From Prevotella sp. UBA2742 (lineage in GTDB: Bacteria; Bacteroidota; Bacteroidia; Bacteroidales; Bacteroidaceae), in NCBI GenBank assembly GCA_002353485.1, contig DEJS01000011.1, positions 1-64,000 on the forward strand: a stretch of 64,000 nucleotides of DNA, in the 5' to 3' direction. Position numbers and translations under genes: made by a program. The notes beneath the pieces are model-generated. The model made no database searches and was not told where the DNA came from. It was given only the letters and a program-made list of their open reading frames with translations. Below, in pieces: positions 51,960 through 59,426 of the stretch (its first letter is position 1; every line of letters begins with the position of its first letter).

Positions 51960-53549
51960 ATGAACGCAAAGCAAACCATTGAGGCTGGTAAAGCCATTTT
52001 AGGAATCGAATTCGGTTCAACCCGCATCAAGGCAGTGCTCATTGACGAGCAGAACAAGCCCATAGCCCAGGGTTCCCACGAGTGGGAGAACCAGTTGGTA
52101 GACGGTCTGTGGACGTACAGCACGGAGGCCATCTGGTACGGACTTCAGGACTGTTACGCCGAACTGCGCAAGGACGTCTTGAAGCAGTACGACTGCGAGA
52201 TAGAGTCGCTGGCCGCCATCGGTTTCTCGGCCATGATGCACGGCTATATGGCCTTCAACGAGCAACAGCAGATACTGGTGCCCTTCCGCACCTGGCGCAA
52301 TACCAATACGGGCAAGGCCGCTGCCGAGCTCTCGAAACTGTTTAACTACAACATTCCCCTGCGCTGGAGTATCTCTCACCTCTACGAGGCCATTCTGGAC
52401 AACGAGGAGCACGTCAGCGACATCAAGTACCTGACCACGCTGGCCGGCTATGTCCACTGGCAGGTTACAGGCCAGTTCGTGCTCGGCGTGGGCGATGCCT
52501 CCGGCATGATTCCCGTCGATCCCGCCACAAAGACCTACGATGCCGAAATGGTTAAGAAGTTCAACGAGCTGATAGCCCCGAAGGGCTTCTCGTGGACGCT
52601 GCTTGACATACTGCCCAAGAGCCTGAGCGCCGGCGAGCAGGCCGGATTCCTGACCCCCGAGGGTGCCAAGCGGCTCGACGTAAGCGGCCACCTGAAGGCC
52701 GGCATCCCCGTCTGTCCTCCCGAGGGCGACGCCGGTACTGGCATGGTAGCCACCAATGCCGTCAAACAGCGTACGGGCAACGTCTCGGCCGGCACGTCGT
52801 CGTTCTCGATGATTGTGCTTGAGAAGCCGCTGACAAAGCCCTACGAGATGATTGACATGGTGACCACACCTGACGGCAGCCTGGTGGCTATGGTGCATTG
52901 CAACAACTGTACCTCTGACATCAACGCATGGGTCTCGCTGTTCAAGGAGTACCAGCAAATGCTGGGTGTACCCGTTGATATGAACGAGCTCTATGGCAAG
53001 CTGTTCAACAAGGCGCTGGAGGGCGATGCCGACTGTGGCGGACTCATCAGCTACAACTACGTCTCGGGCGAGCCTGTTACAGGACTGCAAGAGGGCCGTC
53101 CCCTCTTCGTCCGTTCGGCCAACGACAAGTTCAATCTGGCCAACTTTATGCGTGCCCACCTGTATGGTGCCATCGGCGTGCTGAAGCTGGGTAACGACAT
53201 CCTTCTGAAGGAGGAGCACGTCCAGGTGGACCGTATCACCGGTCATGGCGGCTACTTTAAGACTCCTGGCGTCGGACAGCGCATGCTGGCTGCTGCCCTC
53301 AACTCGCCCATCTCGGTTATGGAGACGGCAGGCGAAGGCGGTGCATGGGGTATAGCCTTGCTTGCAGGCTACATGGTCAACAAGAAGAGCATGAACCTGG
53401 CCGACTATCTGGAGCATGTGGTCTTTGCCGGCAACAACGGCACGGAGATAGCTCCCACGGCTGCTGACGTAGAAGGCTTCAACCGCTACATCGAAAACTA
53501 CCGCCGCGGACTCTCCATCGAGCAGGCTGCCGTCGAGGGTAAAGCATGA
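51960..53549 (+). CDS. araB: Ribulokinase, FGGY carbohydrate kinase
   Basis: 529 residues. N-terminal phosphate-binding AILGIEFGSTRIKAVLID and C-terminal EGGAWGIALLAGYMVNKKSM are FGGY kinase motifs; AAIGFSAMMHGYMAFNEQQQ and RTWRNTNTGKAAAELSKLF mark the sugar-binding site, and GDASGMIPVDP the catalytic Asp loop. It phosphorylates L-ribulose (product of AraA). It belongs to the Bacteroidetes-type ribulokinase, divergent from E. coli AraB. It has its own promoter and is followed by a fucose-isomerase-like gene after 78 bp. Confidence 0.9.
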   Translation: MNAKQTIEAGKAILGIEFGSTRIKAVLIDEQNKPIAQGSHEWENQLVDGLWTYSTEAIWYGLQDCYAELRKDVLKQYDCEIESLAAIGFSAMMHGYMAFNEQQQILVPFRTWRNTNTGKAAAELSKLFNYNIPLRWSISHLYEAILDNEEHVSDIKYLTTLAGYVHWQVTGQFVLGVGDASGMIPVDPATKTYDAEMVKKFNELIAPKGFSWTLLDILPKSLSAGEQAGFLTPEGAKRLDVSGHLKAGIPVCPPEGDAGTGMVATNAVKQRTGNVSAGTSSFSMIVLEKPLTKPYEMIDMVTTPDGSLVAMVHCNNCTSDINAWVSLFKEYQQMLGVPVDMNELYGKLFNKALEGDADCGGLISYNYVSGEPVTGLQEGRPLFVRSANDKFNLANFMRAHLYGAIGVLKLGNDILLKEEHVQVDRITGHGGYFKTPGVGQRMLAAALNSPISVMETAGEGGAWGIALLAGYMVNKKSMNLADYLEHVVFAGNNGTEIAPTAADVEGFNRYIENYRRGLSIEQAAVEGKA

Positions 53550-53627
53550 CTATTCAGACAAAGTGCATACAAATGACACAACATTAAACAAATACTTTTA
53601 ATTTAAACCCCTTTTTAGTATTAACTT

Positions 53628-55124
53628 ATGAAGAATGTACCTGTTATTAAGATTGGTATCGTTGCGGTGAGCCGCGACTGTTTCCCCGAGACACTGGCTG
53701 TCAACCGCCGCAAGGCTTTGGTAAAGGCTTACGAAGAGAAGTTCGGTGCTGCCGATATCTACGAGTGCCCCATCTGCATCGTTGAGAGCGAGATTCACAT
53801 GTGCCAGGCTCTTGAGGACATCAAGAAGGCTGGCTGTAATGCATTGTGTGTCTATCTGGGCAACTTCGGTCCTGAGATTTCTGAGACCATGCTGGCCAAG
53901 TACTTTGACGGTCCTGCCATGTTCTGTGCTGCCGCCGAGGAGACTCAGAACGACCTCATTGACGGTCGTGGCGACGCTTACTGCGGCATGCTGAACGCCA
54001 GCCATGCCCTGTCATTGCGCAAGACCCGCGCCTACATTCCCGAGGAGCCCGTAGGCGACGCCGCTCAATGCGCCGAAATGATTCACGAGTTCGTGCCCAT
54101 TGCACGCGCCATTGTGGGTCTGCAGAACCTGAAGATTATCAGCTTCGGTCCCCGTCCCAACAACTTCCTTGCCTGCAACGCTCCTATCCGTGCCCTCTAT
54201 GACCTCGATGTGGAGATTGAGGAGAACTCTGAGCTCGACCTGCTGGAGTCTTTCCAGAAGCATGCCGGCGACCCCCGTATCGACGACGTTGTGAAGGATA
54301 TGGCTCAGGAGCTGGGACACGGCAACAAGATTCCCCAGGTGCTGCCCAAGCTGGCTCAGTACGAGCTGACGCTAATGGACTGGGTAGAGGCTCACAAGGG
54401 CTGCCGCCAGTTCGTAGCACTGACCACCAAGTGCTGGCCTGCTTTCCAGACCATGTTCGGCTTCGTGCCCTGCTATGTCAATAGCCGTTTGACCAGCCGC
54501 GGCATCCCCGTCAGCTGCGAGGTCGACATCTATGGTACGCTCAGCGAGTTCATCGGTACCTGCATCACCCAGGATGCCGTAACGCTGCTCGACATCAACA
54601 ACACCGTACCCAACGACATGTACGAGGAGAGCATCAAGGGCAAGAAGTTCCTCTGCGACGAGTACACCGACAAGGAAATCTTCATGGGCTTCCACTGTGG
54701 TAACACCGCTTCCAGCAAGGTTTGCAACTGCAACATGTGCTTCCAGCGCATCATGGCTCGCAACCTGCCTATCGAGGTTACCAACGGCACCCTGGAGGGC
54801 GACATCAAGCCCGGCGCAGCCACCATCTACCGTCTGCAGTCTACTGCCGACACCAAGCTGCGTGCCTACATCGCCCAAGGTGAAGTCATCCCCGTGGCCA
54901 CACGTTCGTTCGGTTCTATCGGCATCTTCGGCGTGAAGAACATGAGCCGCTTCTACCGCCACGTACTCATCGAGAAGCACTATCCGCACCACTGTGCCGT
55001 TATGTTCGGCCACACCGGTAAGTACCTGTGGGAGGTATTGAAGTACATGGGCATTCCCGTTGACGAGATTGACTACAACTTCCCGAAGGGCGATTATTAC
55101 CCCACCGAGAATCCTTTCTGCTAA
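53628..55124 (+). CDS. L-fucose/L-arabinose isomerase-like protein
   Basis: 498 residues of the FucI/AraA superfamily: IGIVAVSRDCFPETLAVNRR at the N-terminus, ALCVYLGNFGPEISETML, FGPRPNNFLACNAPIRALYD, SCEVDIYGTLSEFIGTCITQ (Glu and Asp ligands), and FMGFHCGNTASSKVCNCNMC. The last region, with several Cys and the His, is the metal-site area of the family. Function is unknown. The gene lies behind araB in the arabinose region, so it may isomerise another pentose or deoxysugar, or support arabinose use. A terminator follows at 55180. Confidence 0.82.
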   Translation: MKNVPVIKIGIVAVSRDCFPETLAVNRRKALVKAYEEKFGAADIYECPICIVESEIHMCQALEDIKKAGCNALCVYLGNFGPEISETMLAKYFDGPAMFCAAAEETQNDLIDGRGDAYCGMLNASHALSLRKTRAYIPEEPVGDAAQCAEMIHEFVPIARAIVGLQNLKIISFGPRPNNFLACNAPIRALYDLDVEIEENSELDLLESFQKHAGDPRIDDVVKDMAQELGHGNKIPQVLPKLAQYELTLMDWVEAHKGCRQFVALTTKCWPAFQTMFGFVPCYVNSRLTSRGIPVSCEVDIYGTLSEFIGTCITQDAVTLLDINNTVPNDMYEESIKGKKFLCDEYTDKEIFMGFHCGNTASSKVCNCNMCFQRIMARNLPIEVTNGTLEGDIKPGAATIYRLQSTADTKLRAYIAQGEVIPVATRSFGSIGIFGVKNMSRFYRHVLIEKHYPHHCAVMFGHTGKYLWEVLKYMGIPVDEIDYNFPKGDYYPTENPFC

Positions 55125-55179
55125 AACGTGCTCATACACTTCGCTACTACTGCTAAAGAAGTGTACACACCGATAGCCT

Positions 55180-55221
55180 CCGCCTCCGCCTTCCTTACGA
55201 AGACGGAGGCGTATTCTTTTT
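55180..55221 (+). terminator. Rho-independent terminator after the fucose-isomerase-like gene
   Basis: CGCCTCCGCCTTC pairs with GAAGACGGAGGCG (one mismatch) around the loop CTTAC, followed by TATTCTTTTT. Confidence 0.85.
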
Positions 55222-55304
55222 ACGCTTTGTATACAAAAGACTCCGCACCCGTAAAGGCACAGACAAAATTATTTCCTTTATTTGCTTGATTCAAAAAAAA
55301 GAAC

Positions 55305-55312
55305 TATCTTTG
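55305..55312 (+). promoter_or_regulatory. -7 promoter box of the signalling operon
   Basis: TATCTTTG, with TTTG at 55281-55284 as a -33 element 20 bp upstream. The first start codon is at 55339. It is the only promoter seen for the following seven genes. Confidence 0.75.
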
Positions 55313-55338
55313 CAGTCAGAATCAGCTTTTTAACAACT

Positions 55339-55758
55339 ATGACGAGACTGGAACTAAAAGTGGAAATGGATGAGGTTAAGCGCGCCAGAGCGTTTGCACT
55401 CTCCATAGCCGATGGTGCCGGACTCAGCGAGCGTCAGACGCAGAATCTACATCTGGTCGTCGAAGAAGCTGTAGCTAATATTGTGAACTACAGCGGAGCT
55501 ACCATGATAGAGCTCTGCTCCTGGCAGGAGGATGGCAACCTCTATGTATCCTTCGCCGACAACGGAATCCCTTTCGACCCGACCCAGTATCCAGAGCCCG
55601 ACCTGACGCAGCCCATAGCGATGCGCGCCATCGGCGGTCTTGGCATCCACTACATCCGCAAGATGAATGACGGCATGGTCTATCGCCGCCAGAACGGGAA
55701 GAACATTCTGACCGTCTGGAAAACATTAGGAAACCATAGTAACATAAATATACATTAA
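55339..55758 (+). CDS. RsbW-like anti-sigma factor / serine kinase
   Basis: 139 residues from the ATG at 55339; an in-frame ttg-type start at 55282 lies upstream of the promoter and is rejected. It has the HATPase fold of anti-sigma kinases: N box NLHLVVEEAVANIVNYSG, G1 FADNGIPFDPTQYP, and G2 GGLGIHYIRKMNDGMVYRR. Such proteins bind a target and release it when a STAS antagonist binds; they inactivate the antagonist by serine phosphorylation. The STAS gene follows after 3 bp. No sigma factor gene is adjacent, so the target is open; the AraC-HTH protein at 56070 is one candidate. Confidence 0.85.
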   Translation: MTRLELKVEMDEVKRARAFALSIADGAGLSERQTQNLHLVVEEAVANIVNYSGATMIELCSWQEDGNLYVSFADNGIPFDPTQYPEPDLTQPIAMRAIGGLGIHYIRKMNDGMVYRRQNGKNILTVWKTLGNHSNINIH

Positions 55759-55761
55759 GGT

Positions 55762-56067
55762 ATGGAGATTAGAATAACAGAAAAAAACGACCGGTTTGTA
55801 GCATTGCTCTGTGGCGAACTCGACAATATCGCCTGTATCGAAGCAAAGAAGGCCTTGGCTCCGCTGAACCAGCAGACTGACCACGACGTAGAGATTGACT
55901 GTAGCGGCCTGGAATATATCTCGTCGAGCGGGCTTCGCCTTTTTATAGGCATATACAAGCACCAGCACGACATCGGACGGCGGTGTATCATGACCCATGT
56001 CAGCGACAAGTTGAAGGATGTGTTTGAGATTGGCGGATTTTTTATGCTCTATGAACAGGAGGGCTGA
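55762..56067 (+). CDS. STAS-domain anti-sigma factor antagonist (RsbV-like)
   Basis: 101 residues. A single STAS domain with LCGELDNIACIEAKKALAPL and the conserved loop GLEYISSSGLRLFIGIYK; a Ser in the SSSG motif would be phosphorylated by the kinase encoded directly upstream. In partner switching the unphosphorylated form binds and occupies the kinase. Both genes share an operon with a PP2C phosphatase (56668), which would restore the unphosphorylated form. Confidence 0.88.
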   Translation: MEIRITEKNDRFVALLCGELDNIACIEAKKALAPLNQQTDHDVEIDCSGLEYISSSGLRLFIGIYKHQHDIGRRCIMTHVSDKLKDVFEIGGFFMLYEQEG

Positions 56068-56069
56068 TT

Positions 56070-56648
56070 ATGGCAGACCAATTAAGACAGTTGCAGGCGG
56101 AAAACGAGCAGTTGCGAGCCGAGAATGCCGAGCTTAAGAAGCAGCTCGACTATACGAGGGAGCAGTTCGTGCGCCTGATGTCGCGCAATCTCGACCTCTC
56201 TGACCGTATTGAGGGCAACCTGGAATTCCGCCAGCGTGTCGATGTGGCCCGCGAGCTTATCGATATGAATATGGAGCGAATGCAGAATGCCGACCTCCGC
56301 GATGACGGGCAGCTGATGGCCATCGTCGAGACGAAAGTGGAAGGAGAGCGTCTTCATCTTGACCCGGATTTCGACACTGCTGCCCTTGCCAAGCTAATAG
56401 GCGTCAGCAAGGATCGCCTCGAAAAGCTTTTCCGCAACAAGTCGATGTACCGCACTCCCGAGGCTTATATTGACAATCTCCGTTTGTTGACGGCTATGCG
56501 CCTGCTTCGTGAGAAACCGAATTACAACATCGCTTCCATCTCCGAGGATTCTGGCTTTAAGCACGTGCGCACCATGCAACGCAAACTGGTCGATGCCCTG
56601 GGGCTCACCCCTGCCGAATACAGGGCTCTATACACACGAGACTTATAA
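56070..56648 (+). CDS. AraC-type HTH protein with N-terminal coiled coil
   Basis: 192 residues. The first 40 form a leucine-zipper-like coil (LRQLQAENEQLRAENAELKK), a linker follows, and the last 95 residues are an AraC double HTH: DFDTAALAKLIGVSKDRLEK and NIASISEDSGFKHVRTMQRK, ending LGLTPAEYRAL. There is no ligand-binding domain. It sits 2 bp after the STAS gene and 19 bp before the receiver-phosphatase gene. A dimeric DNA-binding protein encoded in the middle of a partner-switching module may be the switch output in place of a sigma factor; this is inference. Confidence 0.8.
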   Translation: MADQLRQLQAENEQLRAENAELKKQLDYTREQFVRLMSRNLDLSDRIEGNLEFRQRVDVARELIDMNMERMQNADLRDDGQLMAIVETKVEGERLHLDPDFDTAALAKLIGVSKDRLEKLFRNKSMYRTPEAYIDNLRLLTAMRLLREKPNYNIASISEDSGFKHVRTMQRKLVDALGLTPAEYRALYTRDL

Positions 56649-56667
56649 ACTAAAATACTATTCTTCT

Positions 56668-57843
56668 ATGGCAATAAAAATATTGAGCGTTGACGACGAG
56701 GCACCTATTGAGTTGCTGATGAAACAATACTTCAGGCGTAAGATTAGGGCTAGTGAATATGAGTTCTTCTTCGCCCGCAATGGTGTGGAAGCTCTCGCTG
56801 TCATAGCCGACAACCCAGACATTGAGATTGTGCTGTGCGACATCAACATGCCTGAGATGGACGGTCTGACGTTGCTGGCCAAGCTGAATGAGATGCACAA
56901 TCCCGCCCTACAAGTAATCATGGTGAGTGCCTACGGCGACATGAAGAACATTCGTGAGGCAATGAACAAAGGAGCCTTCGACTTCGCCACGAAACCTATA
57001 GATATGGAAGACCTGAGCCGAACCATCGAGAAGGCCATCGAGCATATTCGCTACATACATGAGACCCAGGAGGAGCATACCGAACTGGTATCGCTGAAGG
57101 AAGACCTGACCTCGGCCAGCGAGATACAACAGTACTTCCTGCCAAGGCAGTTCCCGCCCTTCCCCGAAATCAGCGACAAGCTCGACATCTATGCCTCGAT
57201 GGAGGCGGCCAAGGATGTCGGTGGTGACTTCTACGACTTCTTCCGTGCCGATGCCGACCACATCGCCTTGGTGATAGCCGACGTATGCGGCAAAGGCATC
57301 CCTGCCGCCCTGTTCATGGCCGCCAGCCAGATGATTATCCACTCAAAAGGCACGCAGCGCACCAATGCGGCAGAATGTCTGACGGAGGCGAATCACGTTT
57401 TAACCGCCTATTCCGTGGATGACATGTTCGTGACCGTGTTCTATGCCATCTATAATACGACGACAGGCCATCTCACCTACTGCAATGCAGGTCACAATCC
57501 GCCTCGTGTGCTGCGCGCCGACGGCACGGTAGAGGAATTACCGAAGCATCACAATCTTTTCATGGGTGCACTTGACGGTGCTGTTTACAAGGAAGACACA
57601 CTGCAGTTAGGGTACGGCGATGCCCTGGTGATGTACACCGACGGTGTGACCGAGGCCAAGAACCAGAAGCGCGAAGAGTTTGGCACAGAGCGACTTGACA
57701 CCATACTCAAAAGCATGCCGGGCAAAAGCAGCCGACAGATTATTGAAGCTGTCAAGACTGGCGTCACCGATTTTGTCGCCGGTGCCGAACAGCACGACGA
57801 TATCACGATGTTGGTGATAAAAAGAATAAAGAATAAGAAATGA
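56668..57843 (+). CDS. Response regulator with PP2C (SpoIIE/RsbU-type) phosphatase
   Basis: 391 residues from the ATG at 56668; upstream in-frame starts would overlap the HTH gene. Receiver domain: SVDDEAP, D58 in VLCDINMPEMDG, and K109 in FATKPIDM. A linker helix leads to a PP2C SpoIIE domain: DVGGDFYDFF, GKGIPAALFMAASQ, YCNAGHNPPRVL, MYTDGVTEAKNQ and HDDITMLVIK, with all metal-binding Asp present. Phosphorylation of D58 would switch on dephosphorylation of the STAS protein (55762). The only kinase-like gene nearby is the propeller sensor at 59423, whose phospho-His is missing. Confidence 0.92.
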   Translation: MAIKILSVDDEAPIELLMKQYFRRKIRASEYEFFFARNGVEALAVIADNPDIEIVLCDINMPEMDGLTLLAKLNEMHNPALQVIMVSAYGDMKNIREAMNKGAFDFATKPIDMEDLSRTIEKAIEHIRYIHETQEEHTELVSLKEDLTSASEIQQYFLPRQFPPFPEISDKLDIYASMEAAKDVGGDFYDFFRADADHIALVIADVCGKGIPAALFMAASQMIIHSKGTQRTNAAECLTEANHVLTAYSVDDMFVTVFYAIYNTTTGHLTYCNAGHNPPRVLRADGTVEELPKHHNLFMGALDGAVYKEDTLQLGYGDALVMYTDGVTEAKNQKREEFGTERLDTILKSMPGKSSRQIIEAVKTGVTDFVAGAEQHDDITMLVIKRIKNKK

Positions 57844-57875
57844 AGTATCTGCTACCGCTGCGTCTTAAGTGAAGA

Positions 57876-59426
57876 GTGAATAATAAAAAGATAAAAAACA
57901 GTATCGCCATCGGATGCATGGGTGCCCTGCTGACAGGATTAGTAGTGGTAGGGCTTTATATGCGGCATAGCGACAGCGAGCGCATCAGGGAACTGGAATC
58001 GAAACTCGGCAAGCTGCAGAAGCAAGAGGAACTGTCGGCCGTTGACCGCAGGGTGAGCAGACAGATGGAGGAAATAGCCTACGGACAGCAGGCACTCTCG
58101 GAGGAGCGCAGCCGCGAGGCTATCCGCCAGTCGGAGATAGCCCAAAGGATGACCCTACGCTCAGAGGCCGAGCGGCAGAACGCTCTGAGGGCGCAGGCTG
58201 CCGCCGAGGCTTCGGCCGAGGAGGCTCTGGCGTCCTACCAGTTGGCAGAGCGTCAGCGCCAGGTGGCCGAGCATGCCCGTCAGGTGGCAGACACACTGAA
58301 TTATATCTCATTAGGGCGCACCCTCGGCTCACAGGCGTATGCCATCTACCGCAGTGGTGACACGGAGTTAGGCACGATGCTGGCATACGCCGCCTATCTC
58401 TATACCAGCGATAACGGCGGCAATCTCTACACCTCATCGGTTTATCAGGCTCTCACGCAGGCTGCCAGAAGCAAGCATAGTTGGAGTATTCACAACGGCA
58501 GGATTACAGGTGTCGACATCTCTAAGCAAGATGGCTGCCTGATGACAGTGAGCACCTGTGGTGAACTCCTGCTTCATAGGTATGATGGTAACAGGCTGAA
58601 GACCAAGCGTCTATTCGATGACCGTAACTACTGCTTCCGTGATGTTTTTTCATCAAGAATCGGAAAGAGTTATGCCATCAGCCATACGGGGCATCTGGTG
58701 GTCGTCGACGGCAGCCAGACACGAGTAGTCTTCCTGGAGAACGTACCCCGTCCCTTCTGTCTGCAACCCATGTCCGAAGAGCGCCTACTACTCATCATCG
58801 GCGAGAGCAGCATTGCCATGTACGACATGGCCACCGACAAAGTAATCGGCACTCGCCATCTTGACTTCAAAATTGTCAGTACAGGCCAGCATCTGGGCAG
58901 ACCCATGCTGTTCGACAATCGCGGACGGATGCACTCGGTGGGCAGTCTCAACAATATAAGCAGCAAGAAGGTTCCCGTTTCAGGCCAGGTCACAGCCTTT
59001 GTCAGTGGCACTTCCCTGACGGCATACGGCATGGCCGATGGCAGCATCTGGCTTATCTATTCTAATGGCAAGTCGCGCAAGCTCGCCGGCCATCTGTCGA
59101 AAGTGACTAAGCTGAAAATAATCGACAACCGCCTCTACTCCTCCAGTTACGACGGCAAGATGCTATTCTGGATGACCAGCGACCTGCAGATCCGGCCCAT
59201 CACGCTGTTCCAGGCCGACAACTGGCTCACCGATTTCACATTTACTAATGATAAAGTCTACATCTGGACAGGCGACAACAAGGGCAATGTCTCAGCATAT
59301 TTAATATCGCTGCCTGTCATCACCGAACACATCCGTAAGAATGTGAAGCGCAACTTCACTCAGGAAGAATGGGATTTCTATGTAGGAAAGGGAATTCCGT
59401 ATAGAAAAGTGAAGGATGAAGAGTGA
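57876..59426 (+). CDS. Membrane-anchored coiled-coil WD40-like repeat protein
   Basis: 516 residues from a GTG at 57876, set inside a GAAGAGTGAA repeat. One N-terminal membrane segment (GCMGALLTGLVVVGLYM) is followed by a charged coiled coil (about residues 35-140, AERQNALRAQAAAEASAEEA), a helical stretch, and a C-terminal beta-propeller-type region of WD40-like blades (GRITGVDISKQDGCLMTVST, NGKSRKLAGHLSKVTKLKII). It resembles the N-terminus of proteins with WD40 domains found next to Bacteroidetes signalling genes. The gene overlaps the next by 4 bp. The propeller is probably periplasmic; a sensing or scaffold role is inferred from context. Confidence 0.7.
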   Translation: MNNKKIKNSIAIGCMGALLTGLVVVGLYMRHSDSERIRELESKLGKLQKQEELSAVDRRVSRQMEEIAYGQQALSEERSREAIRQSEIAQRMTLRSEAERQNALRAQAAAEASAEEALASYQLAERQRQVAEHARQVADTLNYISLGRTLGSQAYAIYRSGDTELGTMLAYAAYLYTSDNGGNLYTSSVYQALTQAARSKHSWSIHNGRITGVDISKQDGCLMTVSTCGELLLHRYDGNRLKTKRLFDDRNYCFRDVFSSRIGKSYAISHTGHLVVVDGSQTRVVFLENVPRPFCLQPMSEERLLLIIGESSIAMYDMATDKVIGTRHLDFKIVSTGQHLGRPMLFDNRGRMHSVGSLNNISSKKVPVSGQVTAFVSGTSLTAYGMADGSIWLIYSNGKSRKLAGHLSKVTKLKIIDNRLYSSSYDGKMLFWMTSDLQIRPITLFQADNWLTDFTFTNDKVYIWTGDNKGNVSAYLISLPVITEHIRKNVKRNFTQEEWDFYVGKGIPYRKVKDEE

